Source of the DNA: Actinomycetes bacterium
GTDB lineage: Bacteria; Actinomycetota; Actinomycetes; S36-B12; GCA-2699445
NCBI GenBank assembly: GCA_022600255.1
Contig: JAHZKU010000084.1
Coordinates: 1-10,905 of the forward strand
Direction: 5' to 3'
DNA: 10,905 nucleotides
Of this stretch, positions 1-5,556 are shown piece after piece; the stretch's first letter is position 1, and every line of letters begins with the position of its first letter. Under the pieces are notes generated by a model. That model ran no database searches and was not told the origin of the DNA. It saw only the letters and a program-made list of their open reading frames with translations. The translations under genes and the position numbers were made by a program.

Positions 1-580
1 ACAACGCCAGCGTGATCACAAACAGCACGATGGGCTGAACTTCTTCATCGGCTGGATCCGCCAGTGAATACGCGACCATCGAATTGAAGACCGCCATCAA
101 GACCATGCTGGTGAAGAACGCGCGACGGCTAGCCTGCGGCGTGCTGTTGCTTGGCGTCGTAGTGGCTCCGCTGTCGTTGGCGCCGCCGACTGTTGAGCCG
201 CTGTCATTTGCGACGCTGTGCCTAGCCCCGCTGACACTCTCCGCCGGGGTGTCGGTACGCCCAGTGCCCGCAACACGAGACCGACTTCGGCTGATGTTGG
301 AGGCATTGGCGTAGAAGACAACGATGCCGACCACGGCTAGGAAGTAGCCGTGGCGCTCGAAGAACGGCATGAAAGCCTGCGCCGCCGGGGCGATCGTTTG
401 GTCGCTCTTACTGAGTGCCGGTAGGAGTTGCATCACCACATAGGCCACGGTGATGCCGCTTGACAGGCTCAGAAATACGGCGCGACCCTGACCCGTCCAA
501 CGCGACAGGTACCCCGCAGACAGGTGTACGGAAACCAAGACCAACACCGCAGCCAAGGACACCAAGATGTGTGCATCCAT
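1..580 (-). CDS. ZIP-like multi-pass membrane protein, C-terminus cut by window edge
   Basis: Reading leftwards from ATG at 580, an open frame of 193 codons runs off the window, so the C-terminus is missing. I see hydrophobic segments at about residues 4-25, 33-53 and 78-90, a polar Ser/Thr/Gly/Asn-rich stretch at about 93-152, then segments at about 155-172 and from 182 on. The second segment contains AYVVMQLLPAL, which resembles uncharacterised bacterial membrane proteins of the ZIP metal-transporter type (AYVFLHLLPEL-like). No substrate can be inferred: the long polar loop has one histidine, whereas ZIP loops are often His-rich. An in-frame GTG at 592 would add four residues; neither start has a strong Shine-Dalgarno. 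It lies 51 bp downstream of the SHOCT gene on the same strand and is probably co-transcribed with it. The membrane-protein call is firm; the family link is tentative. Confidence 0.72.
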   Translation of the reverse strand, partial: MDAHILVSLAAVLVLVSVHLSAGYLSRWTGQGRAVFLSLSSGITVAYVVMQLLPALSKSDQTIAPAAQAFMPFFERHGYFLAVVGIVVFYANASNISRSRSRVAGTGRTDTPAESVSGARHSVANDSGSTVGGANDSGATTTPSNSTPQASRRAFFTSMVLMAVFNSMVAYSLADPADEEVQPIVLFVITLAL

Positions 581-631
581 CAGGCCCGGCACCTAGCCCA
601 GGTAGAACTGCCCCTCGTCTTTGGAGAACGA

Positions 632-946
632 CTATCCGAGGATCTTCGCTTTCTGCGCGGAGAACTCAGCATCGGTAAGCACCCCAGCCTGGTGTAGCTC
701 ACCCAGTTGCTTGATCTGGGCAATCTTGGCCTCCATGTCGTCCGCCGGTGGCGCAGGTGCCGCGGGCGGCGGGTATGTCGGCTGGGGGGCGTACTGCGGC
801 TGCGCGTATTGCTGCGGCGGTGCCTGTTGCTGCTGGGCCTGCTGCTCCCAGCGGCCCGCTTGCCGACGAGAAACGCGATTGGAAACTGCCGTGGCGGTAC
901 CGGCCACGACGGCCGTGCGGGCAACACCTCTCACAAGTCCGGGCAT
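632..946 (-). CDS. SHOCT domain protein with Gln/Pro-rich linker
   Basis: This 104-residue protein has three parts. Residues 1-30 are a short basic, Ala/Val/Gly-rich N-terminus. Residues 35-68 are a low-complexity Gln/Pro/Ala/Tyr-rich linker. Residues 72-104 are a C-terminal SHOCT domain with the typical pattern IKQLGELHQAGVLTDAEF followed by AQKAKILG. SHOCT is a short helical C-terminal domain thought to mediate oligomerisation or protein contacts; no catalytic role is known. The start is supported by AGGAGG at 953-958, six bases upstream, which lies inside the end of the DUF6325 gene. Only one base separates the two genes, so translation is probably coupled. The same domain ends the protein at 1583-1966, so the cluster carries two SHOCT paralogues. 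Confidence 0.9.
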   Translation of the reverse strand: MPGLVRGVARTAVVAGTATAVSNRVSRRQAGRWEQQAQQQQAPPQQYAQPQYAPQPTYPPPAAPAPPADDMEAKIAQIKQLGELHQAGVLTDAEFSAQKAKILG

Positions 947-947
947 C

Positions 948-1403
948 TTAGGCCTCCTGCTCTTGGTCGATCTGATCCAATGTGGCCAGAATATCGTCTA
1001 CATTGACCCGCCCGTTGGCAACGAGCTGCGCCCCCGCATCACGTAGGGCGGTGGCGAAGGGTGCGGCCCAACTGTTCTCGTACACCAGCACTGCACCGGT
1101 GACACCAGGCTGCAAGGCCTTGCCCGCTTCTGCTAGGTCCGATTCGTCCAGCAACCCAGAGCTGGCGCCGATGAAGGCCGCGAAATCAATGGCAGCCTGT
1201 GTGTTGAGGTCACCCAGACCCAGCGCGCTGACTTCGCCTGACTCACTCTTGGCCAGTAGCGCCACATCCAAGACCCGAATAATGCCTCGGTCTACCAAGT
1301 CGATCAGGGTCGGCATCGCTGCCCCGGTGGGTTTCCCGTTCGGATACTCCACGATCAAGTAGTCGATCGGACCTACTTCTGTTGCTGTCTGCAAATCTGT
1401 CAT
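948..1403 (-). CDS. DUF6325-family protein
   Basis: This 151-residue soluble protein matches the pattern of the actinobacterial DUF6325 (DUF1269-like) family. An N-terminal strand IDYLIVEYP (residues 13-21) is followed by a helix and IIRVLDVALLAK (41-52). An acidic middle section follows, then the conserved VYENSWAAPFATALRDAG (108-125) and QLVANGRV (126-133). The family's biochemical function is unknown. AGGGG at 1408-1412, four bases upstream, supports the ATG at 1403, and a TAGGAT -10-like hexamer lies at 1427-1432. The gene leads directly into the SHOCT gene, an association I recall as common in Actinobacteria; the two products probably act together. The family call rests on memory of family members rather than an alignment. 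Confidence 0.85.
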   Translation of the reverse strand: MTDLQTATEVGPIDYLIVEYPNGKPTGAAMPTLIDLVDRGIIRVLDVALLAKSESGEVSALGLGDLNTQAAIDFAAFIGASSGLLDESDLAEAGKALQPGVTGAVLVYENSWAAPFATALRDAGAQLVANGRVNVDDILATLDQIDQEQEA

Positions 1404-1426
1404 TGCACCCCTATCGTTGCGAGCTA

Positions 1427-1432
1427 ATCCTA
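1427..1432 (-). promoter_or_regulatory. Possible -10 element for the DUF6325-SHOCT operon
   Basis: On the minus strand the hexamer reads TAGGAT, a frequent -10 form in high-GC Gram-positives. It would place transcription start near 1420, giving a leader of about 17 bases that contains the AGGGG ribosome site. I found no good -35 at the expected distance, so this is weak. Confidence 0.3.
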
Positions 1433-1582
1433 GCCGTGTGCGGCTCAGGCGCGCATCGCAGGCCGCGAGTACCAGGAACAGTCGATCCCTTCAAAAGCAG
1501 GACCATCTGCGCCCTCGTCCGGTGACCCCCACCATGCGCTCCGGAACAATCGAACCGCCGGCGGGTGCCAACCCTAGTCGGC

Positions 1583-1966
1583 CTAAGCCAAGACCTTGGC
1601 CTTCTGGCTCTCGAATTCCGCGTCGGTCAACGCACCGGAGTCGTGCAACTCCGCGAGTTTGGCGAGCTGATCGGCCGCTGAGCCAGTGCCAGCACCTGCG
1701 GTCTGGCGGATATAGGCCTGCTCAGCCTGCTGCTGTTTGGTGGCCGTCGCTATGGAACGCTGCTGCATCGACTGACCGCGAACGATCAGGTAGATGAGCA
1801 CACCCAAGAAGGGAACGATGACGACAAAAACAACCCAAAGCGCCTTCGCCCAGCCCCCCATGTCGTCGCTGCGGAAGATGTCGGCAAAGATGGAAATCAG
1901 TAGCCAAATCCAGATGAAGAACAGGAAGAATATCAACATCGTCCAGAACAGATCGAGCAACGGCAT
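1583..1966 (-). CDS. Two-TM protein with PLDc_N-like region and C-terminal SHOCT domain
   Basis: This 127-residue protein starts with a very hydrophobic segment rich in Trp, Phe and Ile (residues 5-28). A polar turn SDDMGGWAKALW (33-44) and a second segment at about 43-63 follow, giving a hairpin of two membrane helices. This arrangement resembles the PLDc_N module (phospholipase D N-terminal type) found in small actinobacterial membrane proteins; no phospholipase catalytic domain is present. A Gln/Ala-rich linker (68-98) leads to a SHOCT domain (99-127) containing KLAELHDSGALTDAEFESQ. AAGGAG at 1972-1977, five bases upstream, fixes the start. It lies 179 bp upstream of the DUF6325 gene on the same strand, so it may have its own transcript. 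The hydrophilic SHOCT tail probably faces the cytoplasm and could contact the soluble SHOCT protein at 632-946. Confidence 0.9.
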   Translation of the reverse strand: MPLLDLFWTMLIFFLFFIWIWLLISIFADIFRSDDMGGWAKALWVVFVVIVPFLGVLIYLIVRGQSMQQRSIATATKQQQAEQAYIRQTAGAGTGSAADQLAKLAELHDSGALTDAEFESQKAKVLA

Positions 1967-2162
1967 AACGACTCCTTAGCTAGGAAGGCGTTGAAGACCG
2001 GTGGCCCTCAACTCGGACAAATCAGGCCGCCAAAGCGTCCTGACGATTCCAACGTACAGCCCGGCCACCCAGCCAAACATCACCCGTCTAGGGGGAACCG
2101 GTCACGGTTCGGTGGATCGAGCATCTGGCCAAGGGCGCTCACGGACATGACAAAATGGTCAT
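1967..2162. promoter_or_regulatory. Divergent intergenic region with two inverted repeats
   Basis: This spacer separates two divergent membrane-protein genes. It contains a perfect 6-bp inverted repeat GAACCG-GTCA-CGGTTC at 2095-2110 and a perfect 5-bp repeat ATGAC-N6-GTCAT at 2147-2162 that abuts the ATG at 2163. The second repeat contains CAAAAT (2151-2156), which could be a -10 element placed for leaderless transcription. These may be operator sites, but no regulator gene lies next to them. Confidence 0.35.
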
Positions 2163-2840
2163 ATGGGTACAGAGGAGGCTCCCGCTCAGGGGGCGCAGAC
2201 TCCACCGGAATCGGATGACACCTCAAAGTCGATGGATTGGGTGGGGCTGCTCTCGGTCATCCTGCTCTCGCTGATGGCCATCACCACAGCGTGGACCGGC
2301 TTTCAGGCCAGCAAGTGGGGCGGCGCCATGTCCATCGCCTTCACCCAAGCGGGAGCCGCCCGGCTCGAAGCCGCTGCGGCCTCGGCGGAAGCAGACCGGC
2401 TCGCCAGCAGACAGATCGCCTCTTTCGCCCAGTGGTTGGTCGCGCAAACACAGGGCGACCAAGAAACCATGGACGCGCTGTATTCTCGCTTCCGGGATCC
2501 GCTGAAGTCTGCATTTGACGCGTGGATCAAGACCGAACCGTTCACCAACCCAGATGCGCCAGAGACCCCCTTCGATATGCCGGAGTACACCACCCCTGCA
2601 CTTGCCCAGGCTCAGGCGGCCGAGGAAAAGGCCGACGCACTTTTTGCCGAGGGTTTGGAGTTCAACCAGCGCGGCGACAACTACACAATCCTGACTGTGA
2701 TAGGCGCCGCAGTGTTGTTCTTCGCGGCGCTGTCCACGCGGTTCCGGAGTCGGCGCTACCAGTGGTTTGTGTTGGGAATCGGGATCGTCATGTTTATTGG
2801 CGTCGCCATCACACTCTTGGCCTACCCCAAACTGGTTTGA
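2163..2840 (+). CDS. Three-TM membrane protein of unknown function
   Basis: This 225-residue protein begins with an acidic, Pro-rich tail of about 22 residues. It has a membrane segment at about 26-45, then a largely helical soluble part from about 50 to 170, and two closely spaced membrane segments at about 174-191 and 200-220. The soluble part is Ala/Glu/Gln-rich and includes FTQAGAARLEAAAASAEADR (60-79), RFRDPLKSAFDAW (109-121) and NPDAPETPFDMPEY (129-142). This resembles hypothetical bacterial membrane proteins with a TAWSGYQAS-like first helix and a RFRDEFKPAYEAW-like motif. I recall the pattern but know of no function. The in-frame codon four positions upstream of the ATG (2148-2150) is a stop, so the start is close to certain. 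No Shine-Dalgarno is visible, which fits a leaderless mRNA with CAAAAT at 2151-2156 as -10. Confidence 0.85.
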   Translation: MGTEEAPAQGAQTPPESDDTSKSMDWVGLLSVILLSLMAITTAWTGFQASKWGGAMSIAFTQAGAARLEAAAASAEADRLASRQIASFAQWLVAQTQGDQETMDALYSRFRDPLKSAFDAWIKTEPFTNPDAPETPFDMPEYTTPALAQAQAAEEKADALFAEGLEFNQRGDNYTILTVIGAAVLFFAALSTRFRSRRYQWFVLGIGIVMFIGVAITLLAYPKLV

Positions 2841-3184
2841 TTCGGGCTCAAGATACCGCGGGCTCGGCGTGAGGGGGCCTGGCTGAGGCGGGGCGCATGA
2901 ACGAGTCTGGCTTCAGAACTGCATCCCCCACAGACCCGCGGGGCATCGTAAGGCGGGGCGGGCTGCGTCTAGGGGGACAGCAGAGCTCGCATCTTTGGGG
3001 AACGGCGCACCGAGCCGCAGACTGGGGCTTGATTCCCTGGGTCCGCGCGAACCCTCCCGATCACACGCAGCCATTCTGAGCTGAGGCCGGGCGACTGCGT
3101 CGATACCAAACACGCGAGTTTGACAGCTGCTTGAGGAAACTTTGAGGTTCGTCGCTCAGTGTTAAGACCAATCAGGGAGTTGGC
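2841..3184. other. 344-bp intergenic region without a supported gene
   Basis: Short frames exist on both strands here but lack a ribosome site and coding-like composition. I see a repeated CGGGCTC near 2844-2865, a weak GGGT/ACCC hairpin at 3039-3054, and a TTGACA -35-like hexamer at 3120-3125 with no convincing -10. No strong terminator follows the three-TM gene. Confidence 0.5.
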
Positions 3185-3442
3185 ATGAACCATCTAGAAG
3201 CTGGCCGGTCGGTCGTTGAATCCGAAACTGCTCCGCGGGGCGCTCTTGGCAAGTCCGACGCCATCAGAGCCAGCCGTCGCGCTTTGGCAGAGGAACTCGT
3301 CGCCGAGCACGCGCTGGAACTGCTTGTCGACTTGGAAGCAGAGCTCGCGCTCCGTTCGACCGACCCCAAATCGTATCCGTGGTTCGTGGTGGACACCTTC
3401 GAGCAGCGGGACCGCAACGCGGGCCAGGCGCGCTCGACTTAA
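3185..3442 (+). CDS. Small acidic helical protein, orphan
   Basis: This 85-residue frame starts at ATG 3185 with GGGAG at 3175-3179, five bases upstream. Its codons show the G-rich first position and GC-rich third position of the neighbouring genes, so I regard it as real. The middle (about 24-58) is predicted by eye to be a long amphipathic helix rich in Ala, Leu and Glu. It is followed by SYPWFVVDTFEQRDRN (63-78), and the tail is polar. No membrane segment, signal peptide or known motif is visible, and I do not recognise the family. Its TAA (3440-3442) directly abuts the TAG of the convergent NERD-helicase gene, with no spacer. It could be an accessory factor of that gene or unrelated; the sequence does not decide this. 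Confidence 0.65.
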   Translation: MNHLEAGRSVVESETAPRGALGKSDAIRASRRALAEELVAEHALELLVDLEAELALRSTDPKSYPWFVVDTFEQRDRNAGQARST

Positions 3443-5095
3443 CTACTGGCTACGGCGCAGCCGCTTCACGAGTTCCTTGCCACCAACCTGTCGCAACAAG
3501 TCTGGATCACCGCAAACGACCAGCTGATGGCGGGCCCGCGATAGTCCGACAAACAGCACCTGCTTGGCGACGTCGCCGCTCCGGAATCCGTCCACCGCCA
3601 ACACCACAGCGGGGCGTTCTAGACCCTTGAATCCGACCGCAGTGCAGTAGAAGATGTCATCGTCATCCCACAAGCTGGTCCAGTAACGCTCTTTGCTGTC
3701 CTGGGAAAGCTCGCGGTGCACCGGATGTCGGTGATGAGTGGTCAGCAAGGCCACGTCCCTGGGTTGCCAGCCTGCATCCAACAGGGCCACCGCCTCATCA
3801 TCGGCGGTTTGAATCGCAGCTTCGGTCGAGCATTCAACGAATCGCACCGGGGGACCATCGAAGCCGACCAGCTCCGCGCTCTCGGCCATGAGTGGTTGAA
3901 AGACTCCGGCAATCTGCCTGGTGTTGCGCATGTTGCGGCTTGTCGTCAGACGCGGGAGGCCGGCCAAAGGGGTGCCGACCCGGTCGAAGACTTGTTGGCG
4001 TTCGTCGGCGAACACGAGCAGGTTTCCTGCGTCCGGGTCCTTCATTCCGTTGAGCAGAATCTGCCACCAGTCGTCGGCGAAATCTTGGCCCTCGTCCACG
4101 AGGACGGCGTCAAAAATCGGTTCCGCCATACCGGCCAACCGACGCATCACCTCGACGAACTCCACATCCCAGAACTTGGAGTCCTCGGCGCTCAGTGTGT
4201 CAGGTATCTCAACACCCCATTCCTGGCCAAGAGCGTGGAAGGTACCGGCCCAGAACAGGTCCCGTTGCTTGTCGGGCCAGCGCTGGGCGGTGCGGCGCAC
4301 CCATTCGGCCAAGCCCCGGCTGAAGCAGATGAAGCCGACCCGTTTGCCCGCTTCACACCATCGGCGGGCCTGTTCGACGGCCAACCACGTCTTGCCGGTG
4401 CCTGGTCCGCCCGTGATCTCGGCACGCGGCATTTTCTGGATGTAGTCCAGGAGTTGGAACTGCTCCTGCGTGAGCAACCCGACTTGTTCCTCAACTGCCT
4501 CGGCCCGACGCAGCAACTGCTCTTGGGGATCCCCGCGACCGCCGAGGAGGGTGGCTGCCTGCTGGACCAGATCCGGACCGGGTCGCCGGTTCGGCTGACC
4601 CTGCATCCGCACGTTCAGTGAATCGTAAATAAGCCCAGCGGACTCCTGGAGTTGACCACGATCGATGATGAGGCGACGCGGCAGGCCGGGTGAGGGATCC
4701 CGTGCCCCCACGTCGACATCGGGTAGCGCGACTAAGTGCTGCATCCGCGGGCGACCGTAGTTCCAGCGCGCTGCGAGGTACTTGCCCACACGGTGCTTGT
4801 GCCCGATGGCCTGATCCTCTAAGTCGAGGGCTGCGGTGCCGCTGGGAATCGCTTGCCACCACGCACCGTCCTCGAACCAGACCCGGCCACCCTTCACCTC
4901 AACGGTTGCGAAACCCTCCGGCATCAGCACGATGAGATCGACCTCGCCATCGCCTTCGTTTCCGGTGAAATGCACGCCGTGCAGCAGCACATCCTCGGCT
5001 CGTAGACTGCGGCGGAGCTGCTTCCAGACCTTCTCCTCAGCCTTGGACCGAAAAACGGGGCGCTCCGGGAGGCACAGGCACGCAGGTTCGGTCAT
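3443..5095 (-). CDS. NERD nuclease-like domain fused to UvrD-like SF1 helicase
   Basis: This 550-residue protein has two parts. Residues about 15-130 form a NERD domain, a restriction-endonuclease-like fold, with GEVDLIVL (50-57, Asp53) and the ExK pair Glu66/Lys68 in ATVEVKGG. From about 208 a superfamily 1 helicase follows. It has Walker A GGPGTGKT (229-236), Walker B with DEGQD (334-338), motif III-like FADERQQVFDR (362-372), motif IV-like TTSRNMRNTRQ (384-394), motif V around AVGFKGLERP (486-495) and motif VI VGLSRARHQLVV (516-527). All ATPase motifs look intact. NERD-UvrD proteins are thought to act on DNA, but their substrates are not established. GGGAG at 5100-5104 lies four bases upstream of ATG 5095. 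The gene lies downstream of the large nuclease-helicase on the same strand, with 453 bp between them, so it probably has its own promoter. Confidence 0.93.
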   Translation of the reverse strand: MTEPACLCLPERPVFRSKAEEKVWKQLRRSLRAEDVLLHGVHFTGNEGDGEVDLIVLMPEGFATVEVKGGRVWFEDGAWWQAIPSGTAALDLEDQAIGHKHRVGKYLAARWNYGRPRMQHLVALPDVDVGARDPSPGLPRRLIIDRGQLQESAGLIYDSLNVRMQGQPNRRPGPDLVQQAATLLGGRGDPQEQLLRRAEAVEEQVGLLTQEQFQLLDYIQKMPRAEITGGPGTGKTWLAVEQARRWCEAGKRVGFICFSRGLAEWVRRTAQRWPDKQRDLFWAGTFHALGQEWGVEIPDTLSAEDSKFWDVEFVEVMRRLAGMAEPIFDAVLVDEGQDFADDWWQILLNGMKDPDAGNLLVFADERQQVFDRVGTPLAGLPRLTTSRNMRNTRQIAGVFQPLMAESAELVGFDGPPVRFVECSTEAAIQTADDEAVALLDAGWQPRDVALLTTHHRHPVHRELSQDSKERYWTSLWDDDDIFYCTAVGFKGLERPAVVLAVDGFRSGDVAKQVLFVGLSRARHQLVVCGDPDLLRQVGGKELVKRLRRSQ

Positions 5096-5548
5096 CTCAC
5101 TCCCGGGTTCTCATCTCTGGTGCGGCGGTCTTCGGCGCGCGCTCGGTGCTGGGGGGGTACTCCCGATTGTCGACGGTTATCGCTATCGTCGCTTGCCGTG
5201 CGGAGGGAAACTCGCAACCGGCCAGAAGTGCTCTCCTGTTTTGAGCACAAGCCCGCTGCCTGCCACGTCGCTGGCGCACGCTCCCGCTGACAGCTCAGGC
5301 GGCACGGGACTTTGGAGTCTTGGACTCAGTGGGGTATTTGTTGGCGATCCTGCGCGGCTCCTGGTGTGAGGGTCGGCGGACAACTACTTCGTGACCCACC
5401 ACGCTGGCGCAACTCATCACCACCTGTGAAAAGACGCCTCTCAGGGTCGGCTCGCAGTGAGCAGTTCCCCTGGCTCACTCCAGGCACTGCCCCGGTGAGC
5501 CGAGTCTTACGACCGCAACCACCAGAGCCCCTTAGCCCAAGGCCGTTC
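5096..5548. other. 453-bp structured intergenic region
   Basis: No convincing gene lies here. The region holds several perfect short inverted repeats: CGACG/CGTCG at 5171-5191, GTGCTC/GAGCAC with a nine-base loop at 5228-5248, GAGTC-TTG-GACTC at 5315-5327, and the much larger bulged hairpin at 5447-5503. The last lies just past the end of the large nuclease-helicase gene. The promoter of the NERD-helicase gene should also lie here, but I could not pick a clear -35/-10 pair. Confidence 0.55.
5447..5503. repeat. Long bulged hairpin with an alternative fold
   Basis: Three nested perfect stems line up: TCGGCTC (5447-5453) with GAGCCGA (5497-5503), GCAGTG (5454-5459) with CACTGC (5485-5490), and CCTGG (5469-5473) with CCAGG (5480-5484) around the loop CTCACT. 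That is 18 base pairs, with bulges at 5460-5468 and 5491-5496. A competing 7-bp hairpin is possible between GGCTCAC (5472-5478) and GTGAGCC (5495-5501). It starts 45 bases past the stop of the large minus-strand gene. It could be a terminator (a TCTTTT run lies further downstream on that strand), a small structured RNA, or a dispersed palindromic repeat. Confidence 0.6.
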
Positions 5549-5556
5549 CTAGGGCT
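5534..5556 (-). terminator. Candidate hairpin terminator across a stop codon
   Basis: AGCCC and GGGCT pair (5 bp), a T-T mismatch follows, then AGG/CCT pair around a five-base loop. The hairpin spans the TAG of the large nuclease-helicase gene at 5549-5551. There is no T-tract, which is common for terminators in high-GC Gram-positives. Confidence 0.35.

Noticed and set aside
97..321. Minus-strand open frame of 74 codons
   Set aside because: It is a second-frame shadow of the ZIP-like membrane gene, whose frame is open from 580 to the window edge with clear membrane segments.
621..1046. Plus-strand Cys/Gly/Ala-rich open frame of 141 codons
   Set aside because: It is the antisense of the Gln/Pro-rich SHOCT gene; the cysteine and glycine richness comes from the complementary repeat codons.
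3039..3054. GGGT-N8-ACCC resembling a tRNA T-arm
   Set aside because: The loop does not fit the T-loop pattern and no acceptor, D or anticodon arms could be assembled around it.
2897..3193. Short open frames on both strands between the three-TM gene and the small orphan gene
   Set aside because: None has a convincing ribosome site or coding-like composition, and they overlap each other on opposite strands.
3716..4621. Plus-strand open frame of 301 codons
   Set aside because: It lies wholly antisense to the NERD-helicase gene, whose motifs are clear. Long antisense frames are expected in GC-rich coding DNA, and this translation shows no recognisable domain.
5097..5279. Minus-strand open frame of 60 codons before the NERD-helicase gene
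   Set aside because: It has no ribosome site, Arg-rich low-complexity composition and no recognisable motif.
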